Source: an uncultured beta proteobacterium
GTDB lineage: Bacteria; Pseudomonadota; Gammaproteobacteria; Burkholderiales; Rhodocyclaceae
Length of the DNA: 64,000 bases
NCBI GenBank assembly: GCA_903908065.1
Contig: CAIVQO010000066.1
Coordinates: forward strand, 1-64,000
Direction of reading: 5' to 3'
Both the position numbers and the translations under genes were made by a program. Shown here in pieces: positions 28,735-41,299 of the stretch. A model generated the notes under the pieces. It made no database searches, was not told where the DNA came from, and worked only from the letters and a program-made list of their open reading frames with translations. Numbering within the stretch: position 1 is the stretch's first letter; every line of letters begins with the position of its first letter.

Positions 28735-28891
28735 AATACTGGTCTGCCCTGTCTGCAAGGGGCCATTGGAAAATCGCGCATCGGCTGCGGAACTGGTGTG
28801 CAAGGGCTGCAAGCTGGCCTATCCGGTCAAGGACGACATTCCGGTGATGCTCGAGGACGAAGCGCGTCCGCTCGCCGCCGAAGAGGCCTGA
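28715..28891 (+). CDS. ycaR: Trm112/YcaR family small zinc-binding protein
   Basis: 58 residues. Two Cys pairs, CPVC at 11-14 and CKGC at 29-32, could hold zinc. The family ending [17 protein letters not shown] is present. YcaR proteins sit between lpxK and kdsB in many proteobacteria, as here. Function is unknown; the archaeal and eukaryotic homologue Trm112 activates methyltransferases. The stop overlaps the kdsB start (TGATG). Confidence 0.9.
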   Translation: MDVRLLEILVCPVCKGPLENRASAAELVCKGCKLAYPVKDDIPVMLEDEARPLAAEEA

Positions 28892-29664
28892 TGTCCTATC
28901 GGATCGTCATTCCGGCGCGCTATGCATCAACCCGGCTGCCCGGAAAGCCGCTCGCGGATATCGGCGGCAAGCCGATGATCGTGCGCGTCGTCGAGGCGGC
29001 GATGCGCTCGCAGGCCGCCAGCGTCTGCGTCGCGACCGACGACGAGCGAGTGGCCGCGGCGGTGCGCGCGTCGGGCTACGACGTTGTCTTGACGCGAGCC
29101 GACCATCCCAGCGGCACCGACCGGATTGCCGAGGTTGCGCAAACGCTGGGCTGGAACGGCGACGACATCGTGGTCAATGTCCAGGGCGACGAGCCCCTGC
29201 TGGATCCCGCCTTGATCGATGCCGTGGCATTCGCCCTGGAGGCGGATGGGAATGCTGCAATGTCCACTGCATCCCACGCCCTGCAATCGGCGGAGGAATT
29301 CTTCAATCCGAATGTCGTGAAGGTGGTCTGTGACGCGAGCGGCCGTGCCATGTACTTCAGTCGCGCACCGATTCCCTGGGATCGCGACGGATTTTCCTCG
29401 CAACGGACCGGATTGCCTGAACGTCTCGGTGCGCAGCGGCACATTGGACTGTATGCCTACCGGGTCGGGTTCTTGCGCGACTACGGGTCCTTGGCGGTGT
29501 CGCCCCTCGAGCAGATCGAGTCTCTGGAGCAGCTGCGCGCCTTGTGGCATGGCTACGTGATCACCGTGGTCGCGTCTGCTCGGGCGCCGGCGCCGGGCGT
29601 CGATACCGCGGAGGATCTGGAGCGTGTGCGGCGTATTTTTGACGCCGCGAAGGAATCGGCGTAA
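28891..29664 (+). CDS. kdsB: 3-deoxy-manno-octulosonate cytidylyltransferase
   Basis: 257 residues. The nucleotide-binding [22 protein letters not shown] is followed by the metal Asp in NVQGDEPL and a C-terminal CMP-Kdo segment. It makes CMP-Kdo for the LPS inner core, using Kdo and CTP. The start is fixed by the TGATG overlap with ycaR. lpxK-ycaR-kdsB is a classical LPS cluster. Confidence 0.96.
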   Translation: MSYRIVIPARYASTRLPGKPLADIGGKPMIVRVVEAAMRSQAASVCVATDDERVAAAVRASGYDVVLTRADHPSGTDRIAEVAQTLGWNGDDIVVNVQGDEPLLDPALIDAVAFALEADGNAAMSTASHALQSAEEFFNPNVVKVVCDASGRAMYFSRAPIPWDRDGFSSQRTGLPERLGAQRHIGLYAYRVGFLRDYGSLAVSPLEQIESLEQLRALWHGYVITVVASARAPAPGVDTAEDLERVRRIFDAAKESA

Positions 29665-29701
29665 GTTGCTTGAAAGATTTATAAGCCATTGTGATGCATA
29701 A

Positions 29702-30373
<672 letters not shown>

Positions 30374-30409
30374 GGTCTTCCGCTTTCCGCAAACGACAAA
30401 GGAGGGGTC

Positions 30410-31519
30410 ATGGCCAGTCACATTCGACGCATTGCGGTTTGTACTGGCGGCGGCGACGCCCCTGGCCTGAATGCGGTGATCCGCTCCGTGGTGATCGCTG
30501 CCGCGAATCGCGGTTGGGAATGCTATGGCATTCGCGACGGGTTCAACGGCATCATGTTCCCGGAGCGCTATCCCGAAGGCGGCGTGTATCGGCTGACCCG
30601 CGAGCGGGTGCGGGGCATTGGCCATCTGGGCGGCACCATACTGGGTACCACCAACAAGGGAAACCCGCTGCATTTCCCGATGAAAATGCCCGACGGCACG
30701 ATGCGCGACACCGATCGTTCCGACGAGATCCTCGAGTTCTTTGCGCGCAAGGAGCTTGACGCGCTGGTGTCGATCGGGGGCGACGGTTCGCTGACCATCG
30801 CCAACGCGCTGCATCAGAAAGGCCTGCGCGTGGTCGGCGTGCCGAAGACCATTGACAACGATCTGGACAAGACCTTCACCACCTTCGGCTTCGACACGGC
30901 GGTTGCCTTCGCCACCGAATGCCTCGACCGCCTGCACAGCACCGCGGAAAGCCACCAGCGGGTCATGGTGGTCGAGGTCATGGGGCGTTATGCCGGATGG
31001 ATCGCCTTGCACGCCGGGATTTCCGGCAGCGCCCATGCGATCCTGATTCCCGAAATCCCCTTCGACATCGACAAGGTGGCGGCCAAGATCCGTGCCCGCG
31101 ACAACGAGGGGCGCATGTATTCGCTGGTAATGGTGGCCGAGGGCGCCGAGCCCATCCATGGCCATCGCGAGATACTCGAAGCCGCCGAAATCGGGCACGC
31201 CGAGCGGCTCGGCGGTGTGGGCGAGCGTGTCGCGCGCGTGCTGGCCGAGAAGACCGGAAAGGATGTGCGTACCGTGGTGCTCGGTCACCTGCTGCGCGGC
31301 GGCAGTCCGACCTCCTTCGACCGGCTGGCGGCGATGCGCTTCGGCAGCGCGGCGGTGAGGGCGCTGGACGAAGGTCAGTCGGGCGTCATGGTCGCGCTGG
31401 GCTTCCCCAACGTGAATTATGTTGCACTTGAAGAGGTCGCCGGGCGCATGAAGGGCGTGCCGCTGGATAGCGACACGCTGCAAACCGGGCGCGACATCGG
31501 CATCAGCTTCGGCGACTGA
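30410..31519 (+). CDS. pfkA: 6-phosphofructokinase, G-K (mixed) type
   Basis: 369 residues. CTGGGDAPGLNAVIR opens the phosphate loop. IGGDGS at 122-127 has Gly in the position that favours ATP, while PKTIDND at 145-151 has the Lys typical of PPi-using and group III enzymes. GRYAGWIALH and GHLLRGGSPTSFDR complete the fold. It phosphorylates fructose 6-phosphate. It converges on a second, clearly PPi-type phosphofructokinase. The phosphoryl donor is best called ATP by the Gly rule, but this needs an assay. Confidence 0.85.
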   Translation: MASHIRRIAVCTGGGDAPGLNAVIRSVVIAAANRGWECYGIRDGFNGIMFPERYPEGGVYRLTRERVRGIGHLGGTILGTTNKGNPLHFPMKMPDGTMRDTDRSDEILEFFARKELDALVSIGGDGSLTIANALHQKGLRVVGVPKTIDNDLDKTFTTFGFDTAVAFATECLDRLHSTAESHQRVMVVEVMGRYAGWIALHAGISGSAHAILIPEIPFDIDKVAAKIRARDNEGRMYSLVMVAEGAEPIHGHREILEAAEIGHAERLGGVGERVARVLAEKTGKDVRTVVLGHLLRGGSPTSFDRLAAMRFGSAAVRALDEGQSGVMVALGFPNVNYVALEEVAGRMKGVPLDSDTLQTGRDIGISFGD

Positions 31520-31536
31520 GTCGCCCGCATCGCGCC

Positions 31537-32757
31537 TCAGGAATCCTGCTTCAGGATCTTGGCGACCTTGTTGAGGCGCAGCCGGTAGGCGTCCGGCATG
31601 CCGGAGCCGAGCAGCGGGCGCAGATAGAGGCGGAAGGCGTCGGTGACATCGGTGCCGCTGGCGGCGATGAACTCGTCTTCCATCACCCGCGTCTTGCCGG
31701 CAACGGATTCCAGCGGAACCAGCTGGTAGTCGACGGAATAGAAGCCGGTGCGCTTGATCGCGACCGAGCCGTCCTTGTCACCCCACATTGCGTACTGGAC
31801 GGCCTTTTCCCCGACTTCCCGCGCTTCGCGCTGATCGACGTCGGAAACACAGCCCATGAAAGACCGTTGCAAATAACCGAAGGTATCGCCGCGTACGCGC
31901 TTGATCTTGAGCTTCTCCTTGATCTGGTCGCACAGCAGGTCGGCCAGCGCGCCGGTGCCCGAGAGCTGCACGTTGCCGTGGGCATCATGCTCCACCTGGG
32001 ATGCGAGCTGCGTAATGATCGGCGTGCCCTTTTCGTCGTGGATGCCTTCAGAGGCGGCAATCACGCAGCGCCCGTATTTCTCATACGCAGCCTTTACGTC
32101 GCCAAGGAACTTGTCGACGCTGAACGTTCGTTCCGGCAGGTAGATCAAATGCGGGCCGTCGTCCGGGAACTTTTTGCCGAGGGCCGATGCCGCGGTGAGG
32201 AACCCGGCATGCCGGCCCATCACCACGGCAAGGTAGACCCCGGGCAAGGAGGCATTGTCGAGGTTGGCGCCCATTAAGGCCTGCGAGACGAAGCGCGCGG
32301 CCGAGGGAAAGCCGGGGGTGTGGTCGTTGCCGACCAGATCGTTGTCGATCGTCTTCGGGATGTGTATGCAGCGCAGGGGATATCCGGCGCGGCGCGCCTC
32401 CTCGCTGACGATGCGCACGGTATCTGAGGAATCATTACCGCCGATGTAAAAGAAGTATCCGATGCCATGCGCCTTGAGGACCTTGAATATCTCCTGGCAA
32501 TACTTGAGATCGGGCTTGTCGCGGGTCGAGCCCAGCGCCGAGGATGGGGTGCAGGCCACCATCTCGATGTTGTGGCTGGTTTCCTGGGTCAGGTCGAGAA
32601 ACTCTTCTTCGACGATGCCGCGTACGCCGTGGTAAGCGCCGTAGACCAGCTCGACATTGCGGAATTTGCGTGCCTCGAGCACCACGCCGGCCATCGACTG
32701 ATTGATCACGGCGGTTGGTCCTCCACCCTGGGCGACCAGTACTTTTCCCTGTGGCAT
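31537..32757 (-). CDS. pfp: Pyrophosphate-dependent phosphofructokinase
   Basis: 406 residues. The loop is GGGPTAVINQS; IGGNDSSDT at 105-113 places Asp109 where ATP enzymes have Gly, and PKTIDNDL at 134-141 supplies Lys135. Both are hallmarks of PPi-PFK. VVMGRHAGFLTAAS and the large insertions match the Pfp subfamily. The enzyme is reversible: in the gluconeogenic direction it makes PPi. Its start is 273 nt from the divergent hppA, which uses PPi. The two likely share a regulatory region. Confidence 0.93.
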   Translation of the reverse strand: MPQGKVLVAQGGGPTAVINQSMAGVVLEARKFRNVELVYGAYHGVRGIVEEEFLDLTQETSHNIEMVACTPSSALGSTRDKPDLKYCQEIFKVLKAHGIGYFFYIGGNDSSDTVRIVSEEARRAGYPLRCIHIPKTIDNDLVGNDHTPGFPSAARFVSQALMGANLDNASLPGVYLAVVMGRHAGFLTAASALGKKFPDDGPHLIYLPERTFSVDKFLGDVKAAYEKYGRCVIAASEGIHDEKGTPIITQLASQVEHDAHGNVQLSGTGALADLLCDQIKEKLKIKRVRGDTFGYLQRSFMGCVSDVDQREAREVGEKAVQYAMWGDKDGSVAIKRTGFYSVDYQLVPLESVAGKTRVMEDEFIAASGTDVTDAFRLYLRPLLGSGMPDAYRLRLNKVAKILKQDS

Positions 32758-32966
32758 CGGCGTTTTCCTTTCCCTGATTCACGATCACGGCGTCGCTTCG
32801 CACGGCACCGTCCAAAGTCGGACTATAGCCGTGTATTACGGTCCGACGCATGCAGCCCGCCGATTCAGCTATCAGACAATCTTAATCTGCCGGCGAGTGC
32901 CTTGAAGATGCGCAAGGAACCGCCGAATCCCATTAGATTTCAAGCAACAAAACCCGGCTCTGGCTA

Positions 32967-32994
32967 TTGTCCGGTCTCGATGTGGTGATAAAAT
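32967..32994 (+). promoter_or_regulatory. Predicted promoter of hppA
   Basis: TTGTCC (32967-32972) and TAAAAT (32989-32994) with a 16-bp spacer, 37 nt before the hppA ATG. The -35 is imperfect. Confidence 0.5.
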
Positions 32995-33030
32995 TATGTG
33001 TTTAGTCCATCAATTCCAAGGGGGAGACAT

Positions 33031-35132
<2,102 letters not shown>

Positions 35133-35136
<4 letters not shown>

Positions 35137-36884
35137 TCTCCGACCTACTCGGCATAGCAACGGGCAGCCTTCGGGCTGCCCGTTTTTTATTGGCTTTCGC
35201 GCTATGGCCAGTTGCCGCGATGAGCCAGACGCCGCAACCGGAGGCCGCCAGTGGCTTTTTGCCGCGGCCGGCGGCTAGCGGCAAGGCTTACATGGCCGTC
35301 ACGGCCAATCGCCATGCCACGGAAGCGGCAGTCGAAATCCTCGAACTCGGCGGCACTGCCCTGGATGCCGCGATTGCGGCGCAGTGGGTCCTGAATTTGG
35401 TGGAGCCCCAGTCCTCGGGCATTGGCGGCGGAGGTTTCCTGCTGCATTGGGATGCGGCACGACGAAAGCTCGGCGCCTGGGACGGGCGCGAAACAGCGCC
35501 ACGTTCGCTGCCTCCCGAGTTTGGCCGCCGTGGCGATGGCAGCCCGGTGCCTTTCCTCGAACTGCTTGCCGTTGGCGATGCCGTTGGCGTGCCCGGTCTC
35601 GTCGCCATGCTGGAGGCTTCCCATCACCGCCATGGCAAGCTGAGGTGGAAACGCTTGCTCGGACCCGCGATTCGCCTCGCGGAAAATGGCTTCCCGATTT
35701 CGCCACGTCTGCATTCCCTGTTGCGCGACGATCCGCTGCTGCGCCGGGACCCTGCAGCACGAGCCTTGTATTACGAGGCCGATGGCCAGCCTCTGGCGAT
35801 TGGGAGCATGCTGCGCAATCCTGAGCTGGCGGCGGTTCTGCGTCGGCTGGCAACTGACGGCAGTCAGGTGCTGCATCGCGGTCCGCTCGCCGAGCACATT
35901 GTTGCGGAGGTTGGCAAGCGCGGCGGCCGCCTGACGCTCGACGATCTGCGTGATTACCGGCCGCGAGAACGCGAGGCCGTCTGCGGCGCGTATCGCCGAT
36001 GGCGCATTTGCGGCATGCCGCCGCCGTCGTCGGGGGGCATCACCGTGCTGCAGATACTTGGCCTTGTCGAACGCAGCGGTCTGCCGCCGGGAGTTCCAGA
36101 TCGTACGGCGGCTATCCACCATTTTGCCGAAGCCGGACGCCTTGCCTTTGCCGACCGCGCCAGATACCTCGGTGACCCCGATTTCGTTGATGTACCCGTG
36201 AGGCAACTTCTGGCGCCTGATTACCTTGGTCGCCGTGCCCGCTTGATTCAAGCGGGCACGGCGATGGACAAGGCGCAACCGGGCGAACTGGCATCCGTGG
36301 CGCGGCAGGAAGACGACGATGCGCCGGAGCTGCCCGCCACGACGCATTTGTCCATCGTCGATCCGGCGGGCAATGCAGTTGCGCTCACCAGTTCGATCGA
36401 GGCGGCGTTCGGCAGTCGAATCCAGGTCGAGGGTTTCCTGCTCAACAACCAGCTCACCGATTTTTCCCTGGCTCGCGAAAGCCGGGGACTGCCGGTTGCG
36501 AATCGTGCCGAACCTGGCAAACGCCCTCTGTCGTCGATGTCCCCAACCTTGGTGTTCGATGCCTCGGGGAAATTGTTTGCCGTGCTCGGATCTCCCGGTG
36601 GCAGCCGCATCATCAATTATGTGGCGCGCAGCCTGATGGCGTTGCTCGACGGCAATATGGACGTGGCGGAGGCACTGCAACTCGGGCATGTCGGAAATCG
36701 CAACGGTGCAACCGAGATCGAACTCGGTCGTGTTGACGCAATGACGCGACGCGAGCTCGAGGCGCTTGGCCATCGGCTGCAGGTGCTGGACATGACCAGC
36801 GGACTGCACGTGATCGTGCGTCGCAATGGTGCCTGGATTGGTGGCGCCGATCCGCGACGGGAAGGGCAGGCGCGGGGCGGCTGA
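35133..36884 (+). CDS. ggt: Gamma-glutamyltransferase
   Basis: 583 residues from a GTG overlapping the hppA stop. This start gives a complete signal peptide with Arg residues (SLRAAR) before the hydrophobic [12 protein letters not shown]; a later TTG (35190) would lose the charged part. Catalytic nucleophile Thr403 is in PATTHLS, the autocleavage site between the large and small subunits. LSSMSPT and GSPGGSRI form the substrate loop. It acts in the periplasm on glutathione and related gamma-glutamyl compounds. An intrinsic-terminator hairpin lies inside the signal-peptide coding part. Confidence 0.87.
35158..35189 (+). terminator. Intrinsic terminator after hppA, inside the 5' end of ggt
   Basis: AACGGGCAGCC, TTCG loop, GGCTGCCCG and a six-T run. 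It sits 20 nt after the hppA stop but within the frame of ggt if the GTG start is used, so it could limit readthrough into ggt. Confidence 0.88.
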
Positions 36885-38420
36885 TCATGCAGTGCGGCGT
36901 CTGAAATCGCGCAGCCGGAAACCGAGCAGCCAGAGCGTGGCGAAATAGGCGAGGATGCCGCCGGTGACGACACCACCCAGATGCATTGCCCGTTGTGCGC
37001 CGTTTTTCGTTAGCCAGGATGCATCGGTTCCCGCGGAAAACCACAGCACGCCGCCGAGGACCAGCAGCGCGAGCAGCAAGCGCAATGCAAAGCCGCCCCA
37101 GCCGGCCTGGGGCAAATAACTGCCGCTGCGGCGCAGGCCGCGCCATAGCATGAAGGCGTTGATGCAGGAGGCCAATCCGATGGAGAGCGCCAGACCGGCA
37201 TGCTGGAGCCAGCCGATGAAGGCAAGGTTCATCGCCTGGGTCAGCAGCAAGGTAAAGATCGCGATCCGCACCGGGGTGCGGATGTCCTGGCGTGCGTAGA
37301 AACCCGGGGCCAGCACCTTGACCAGTATCAGTCCGGCCAGTCCGACCGAGTAGGCTACCAGCGCCTCGCGTGTGCGTAGCACGTCATCGGCAGAAAAGGC
37401 GCCGTACTGGAACAGGGTGGACAGCAGGGGCACGGCAAGTATCGCCAATGCGAGCGCGGCCGGCAGGGTCAGCATCAGGGTCAGGCGCAGGCCCCAGTCG
37501 AGCAGTGCCGAAAATTCCGCGCTATCGCCGCTGGCGTGCGTCTTGGCCAGACTCGGCAACAGGATCGTACCGAGGGCCGCACCCAGCAGTCCGGCAGGAA
37601 ACTCCATCAATCGATCGGCATAGTAGAGCCAGGACACGCTGCCGCTGACCAGGAAGGAAGCGAACACGGTATTGATCAGCAAGCTGATCTGGGACACCGA
37701 AACGCCCAGCACCGCCGGCGCCATTAGCTTGAGGATGCGCTGCACGCCTTCATCGCGCCAGTTCGGATCGAAGCGGGGCAACATGCCTATTCTGGCCAGC
37801 GCGGGAAGCTGTATTGCCAGTTGCAAGGCGCCGCCGATGAAAACGGCCCAGGCCAGCGCCATGATGGGCGGATCGAACCAGGGCGCGGCAAACAGGGCCA
37901 TGCCGATGAAGGCGAGGTTGAGCAGCACCGGCGTGAACGCGGGCAGGGCAAAGCGGCTCCAGGTGTTGAGTATGCCGGCGGCCACGGCGACCAGGGACAT
38001 GAAAAGGATGTAGGGAAAGGTGACCCGGGTCATTTCCACCGTCAACGCGAATTTCCCGGCGTCAGCGCTGAAGCCGGGTGCCGTGACGGCGATCAGCAAG
38101 GGAGCTCCGGCCATGCCCAGGGCACTGACGCCAATCAGGATCAGGAACAGCACGCTGCTGACGCGGTCGATCAGTGTCTTGGTTTCGGCTTCGCCGCGAC
38201 GATGGCGATAGTCGGCCAGCACCGGGACGAATGCCTGCGAAAATGCGCCTTCGGCAAACAGGCGGCGCAGCAGGTTGGGCAGGCGAAAGGCGACAAAAAA
38301 GGCGTCGGTCATCATGCCGGCGCCGAACACCCGGGCGATGATGAAATCGCGGACGAAACCGAGAATTCGTGACAGCAGGGTCATCCCGCTGACGGTAGCC
38401 AGGGCGCGAAGCAGGTTCAT
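36885..38420 (-). CDS. murJ: Lipid II flippase MurJ
   Basis: 511 residues, about 14 membrane helices. [25 protein letters not shown] is the typical start, with the essential Arg in [33 protein letters not shown] is the family signature. It moves lipid II across the inner membrane for peptidoglycan synthesis. Its stop abuts that of ggt. It is divergent from rpsT, a common betaproteobacterial arrangement. Confidence 0.96.
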   Translation of the reverse strand: MNLLRALATVSGMTLLSRILGFVRDFIIARVFGAGMMTDAFFVAFRLPNLLRRLFAEGAFSQAFVPVLADYRHRRGEAETKTLIDRVSSVLFLILIGVSALGMAGAPLLIAVTAPGFSADAGKFALTVEMTRVTFPYILFMSLVAVAAGILNTWSRFALPAFTPVLLNLAFIGMALFAAPWFDPPIMALAWAVFIGGALQLAIQLPALARIGMLPRFDPNWRDEGVQRILKLMAPAVLGVSVSQISLLINTVFASFLVSGSVSWLYYADRLMEFPAGLLGAALGTILLPSLAKTHASGDSAEFSALLDWGLRLTLMLTLPAALALAILAVPLLSTLFQYGAFSADDVLRTREALVAYSVGLAGLILVKVLAPGFYARQDIRTPVRIAIFTLLLTQAMNLAFIGWLQHAGLALSIGLASCINAFMLWRGLRRSGSYLPQAGWGGFALRLLLALLVLGGVLWFSAGTDASWLTKNGAQRAMHLGGVVTGGILAYFATLWLLGFRLRDFRRRTA

Positions 38421-38458
38421 GCGGCTATGGTAGTCGGCTTGCGGCGAGCAAAAGCCGC

Positions 38459-38487
38459 TTGCAATGGGTGAAAAGCCCTTTTATAAT
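38459..38487 (+). promoter_or_regulatory. Sigma-70 promoter of rpsT
   Basis: TTGCAA (38459-38464) and a consensus TATAAT (38482-38487) with 17 bp between. It starts 36 nt before the rpsT ATG. Confidence 0.85.
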
Positions 38488-38522
38488 CTCGCTCCTTTCC
38501 CAGATCTACCGGATTACCAAAC

Positions 38523-38783
38523 ATGGCGAATACCGCCCAAGCCCGCAAGCGTGCCCGTCAAGCGACCAAGCAGCGCGCCCACAACATGAGCCAGCGCTCC
38601 ACGCTGCGTACGGCAATCAAGAAGGTTCGCAAGGCCATCGAGGCCGGCGACAAGGCCGCTGCACAGGCCGTGTTCAAGGAATCGCAAAGCGTGATCGATT
38701 CGATCGCGGACAAGAACATCGTGCACAAGAATCTGGCGGCTCGCCAGAAGAGCCGTCTTTCGGCCGCGATCAAGGGACTCTGA
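38523..38783 (+). CDS. rpsT: 30S ribosomal protein S20
   Basis: 86 residues, very basic, [21 protein letters not shown] start and [15 protein letters not shown] end as in S20. It is a helical bundle protein that binds 16S rRNA early in 30S assembly. A strong promoter precedes it and an intrinsic terminator follows, so it is a single-gene unit. Confidence 0.97.
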   Translation: MANTAQARKRARQATKQRAHNMSQRSTLRTAIKKVRKAIEAGDKAAAQAVFKESQSVIDSIADKNIVHKNLAARQKSRLSAAIKGL

Positions 38784-38809
38784 TCCTCCCGCGCGTTGGC
38801 GCGGTTCCC

Positions 38810-38837
38810 AAAAAGGCTGCCTGGTGCAGCCTTTTTT
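38810..38837 (+). terminator. Intrinsic terminator of rpsT
   Basis: AAAAAGGCTGC, a short CTGGT loop, GCAGCCTTTTTT. Perfect stem and T-run 27 nt after the stop. Confidence 0.9.
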
Positions 38838-38919
38838 GTTTTCGGCCTCAGTCATGCCGTATCGGTTGCGAAACTGGCATATGAGCCGGAAAAAATGCTC
38901 ACCAAATTAGATAAATAGC

Positions 38920-38948
38920 TTGAATTTGGCGAATTCACTGCATATACT
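38920..38948 (+). promoter_or_regulatory. Sigma-70 promoter of the small gene at 38980
   Basis: TTGAAT (38920-38925) and TATACT (38943-38948) with a 17-bp spacer, 31 nt before the ATG. The surrounding sequence is more AT-rich than its neighbours. Confidence 0.75.
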
Positions 38949-38979
38949 CGGATAACTTCATTGAAGTGAAAGGGTTTTT

Positions 38980-39201
38980 ATGCATTCCCACCAGTTCGTC
39001 AAATATGCATTTCGTATTAAAACGCGGATGGGCGTAATCGTGGATAACCTGATGATCCACGGCCGCGACGAGCATGAGGCCCAGCGTAAACTCCGCCAGA
39101 TGTACCACGGTTGCCAGATCATGGATTGCGTCTGCCATCATGGCAGCGTCCGCATTCCGGTCGCCAGCTTCGAGGAAGTCGCGAACATCATCGTTCGCTG
39201 A
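38980..39201 (+). CDS. Hypothetical protein, 73 residues
   Basis: I do not recognise this protein. It is basic at the N-terminus (MHSHQFVKYAFRIKTRMG), has a central DNLMIHGRDEHEAQRKLRQMY helix and two closely spaced Cys/His groups (GCQIMDCVCHHG) that could bind a metal. The fold might be a small alpha/beta unit. A good promoter and terminated upstream neighbour show it is an independent transcript. Its 3' end is 27 nt from the convergent ParA gene. Confidence 0.7.
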   Translation: MHSHQFVKYAFRIKTRMGVIVDNLMIHGRDEHEAQRKLRQMYHGCQIMDCVCHHGSVRIPVASFEEVANIIVR

Positions 39202-39228
39202 ACGCGTAATAGCGGTTCCCTGCGGCGC

Positions 39229-39990
39229 CTATAGGAAGCCCGCAGCCAGCAGCTCCTCCATCAATTGCAGGTAATCCAGCGCGCCGCGGCTGCTTGCGCT
39301 GTGCGCAAAAATGTCGCGGTTCATGGCCGGTGCCTCGGCTACCGCGACGTTCTCCGATATCGCCGTCTCGCACAACTCTGCGCCGAACTGCTGGCGCAAG
39401 CGTTCCTGCACTTCGAAACTCATCTTGCGCCGGCGATCGAAGCGCGTCAGCAGGTAGCGGCGCTCGATACGGCGCTTGAGTACCGGCTCCAGCGCTTTCA
39501 GCGTGTGCTCGATTTGCAGCGCGCCGCGCAGGCTGAGGAAATCCGACGACACCGGGACCAGAATGCGATCCGCGGCAAAAATCGCGTTCAGCGACAGTAC
39601 TCCCAGGAAAGGGCAGCAGTCGATGATCACGGACTCCTCGGCCTCGCTGTCCTCGTAGGCTTCCAGTCCGGCGTTGAGCCGGTTCAGGATGGTCGGCCCC
39701 TTGCCGAACACCGAGTCGACCTTGATCAACTCGGGATGCGCCGGGATCAGGCGGCCGATGCCCTCCCAGGCGATCGCGATATCCACTAACGGCCGGTTAT
39801 CCTGATAGAGGGCAAACACACTGCGCTGCGCCTCGCTCGGGGCCTCGCCATGGATCGAACTCAGGTGCGCCTGCGGGTCGAGGTCGACCATCAGTGCCGG
39901 CTTGGTCGCGCGTGCCAGCGCGGCCGCCAGGTTGAGCGCCGTGGTGGTCTTGCCGACTCCGCCTTTCTGGTTGAAAACCGCGACCCGCAC
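39229..39990 (-). CDS. ParA/Soj family ATPase (orphan)
   Basis: 253 residues. The deviant Walker A is KGGVGKTT at 9-16, with switch DLDPQAHLSS and IIDCCPFLG motifs. This is a ParA/MinD-type ATPase. No parB, parS or DNA-binding partner is adjacent, so it is not a classical partition pair; such orphans often position cellular machines such as chemoreceptor arrays. An inverted repeat GTCCCTG-N7-CAGGGAC (40005-40025) lies in its promoter region and may be an operator. Function not assigned further. Confidence 0.8.
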   Translation of the reverse strand: MRVAVFNQKGGVGKTTTALNLAAALARATKPALMVDLDPQAHLSSIHGEAPSEAQRSVFALYQDNRPLVDIAIAWEGIGRLIPAHPELIKVDSVFGKGPTILNRLNAGLEAYEDSEAEESVIIDCCPFLGVLSLNAIFAADRILVPVSSDFLSLRGALQIEHTLKALEPVLKRRIERRYLLTRFDRRRKMSFEVQERLRQQFGAELCETAISENVAVAEAPAMNRDIFAHSASSRGALDYLQLMEELLAAGFL

Positions 39991-40124
39991 AGTCGTCCCT
40001 CCATGTCCCTGCTCTGTACAGGGACGGTGTTTTCACTTAGTATAGGGGCGTTTCCAAGCACGGCGGCCGCGTTGCTCCTCGGCCGCCGTATGTTTTTGTG
40101 TGGGGCTTTTGGCGGAGTGCTTTC

Positions 40125-41297
40125 ATGCCGCATCTGATGAACACCTACGGGCGGCTGCCGGTCGCCTTCACCCACGGCGAAGGCTGTCGCCTGGTCGACG
40201 AGCAGGGCAAGTCCTACCTCGACGCGCTTGGCGGAATCGCCGTGAATACCCTGGGCCACAATCATCCGCGCCTGGTGCAGGCACTTGCGGCGCAGGTCGG
40301 GCGACTGATCCATGTGTCGAACATCTACCGGGTTGCCGAAGCCGAAGCCGCGTCCGATCGCCTCGCCGCGCTGTCGCGCATGGACGAGGTCTTCTTCTGC
40401 AATTCCGGTTGCGAGGCCAACGAGGCTGCCATCAAGCTGGCCCGCATGTACGGCCATCAGCAGGGCGTCGACCAGCCAGCGATCATCGTCATGGAGCACG
40501 CCTTTCACGGCCGCACCCTCGCCACGCTGTCGGCCACCGGCAACCGCAAGGTACAGGCTGGTTTTGAGCCGCTGGTGGCGGGTTTCGTGCGCGTTCCTTT
40601 CGACGATTTCGCCGCCATCGAACAGGTCGCGGCGCATAACCCGAACATCGTTGCCGTGCTGTTCGAGCCGATCCAGGGCGAGGGCGGCATCAACATTGCC
40701 CACCAGGATTACCTGCGTGCATTGCGCAAGCTGTGCGACGAGCGCAAATGGCTGTTCATGGTCGACGAGGTGCAATGCGGCATCGGCCGCACCGGTACCT
40801 GGTTTGCGCATCAGCATGCCGGCATCGTTCCCGATGTGATGACCCTGGCCAAGGGACTCGGCTCCGGCGTGCCGATCGGTGCCTGCCTCGCGGCGGGGCG
40901 TGCCACCGGTGTGTTCAAGCCGGGTAACCACGGTTCCACCTTCGGCGGCAATCCGCTGGCTTGCGTTGCGGCCCTGACCACGCTGGACGTCATCGAGTCC
41001 GACGGCCTGATGGCGCGCGCGGTCGCGCTCGGCGATGCCATCCGCGGCGGGCTGCGCCAGGCACTCGCCGGCAATCCCGGTGTGGTCGACATTCGCGGCG
41101 ACGGCCTGATGATCGGTGTCGAACTCGATCGCCCCTGCGGTGAACTGGTCAAGCAGGCGCTGGCGGCCGGGTTGCTGATCAACGTCACCGCCGACAAGGT
41201 GGTGCGCCTGTTGCCGCCGCTGGTGATGAGCGACGCCGAGGCGGCGGAACTGGTGGCCAGCCTGGGCAAACTGATCAAAGACTTCCTCGGAGCCTGA
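40125..41297 (+). CDS. argD: Acetylornithine aminotransferase
   Basis: 390 residues from the ATG at 40125. A class III PLP aminotransferase: GHNHPRLVQAL, the cofactor-phosphate CNSGCEANEAAIKLAR, FEPIQGEGG, the Asp of VDEVQCG, and the PLP Lys in TLAKGLGSG. It makes N-acetylornithine in arginine synthesis (and may act in lysine synthesis). It is followed two bases later by argF and then argG, so argDFG form an operon. Confidence 0.93.
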   Translation: MPHLMNTYGRLPVAFTHGEGCRLVDEQGKSYLDALGGIAVNTLGHNHPRLVQALAAQVGRLIHVSNIYRVAEAEAASDRLAALSRMDEVFFCNSGCEANEAAIKLARMYGHQQGVDQPAIIVMEHAFHGRTLATLSATGNRKVQAGFEPLVAGFVRVPFDDFAAIEQVAAHNPNIVAVLFEPIQGEGGINIAHQDYLRALRKLCDERKWLFMVDEVQCGIGRTGTWFAHQHAGIVPDVMTLAKGLGSGVPIGACLAAGRATGVFKPGNHGSTFGGNPLACVAALTTLDVIESDGLMARAVALGDAIRGGLRQALAGNPGVVDIRGDGLMIGVELDRPCGELVKQALAAGLLINVTADKVVRLLPPLVMSDAEAAELVASLGKLIKDFLGA

Positions 41298-41299
41298 TC

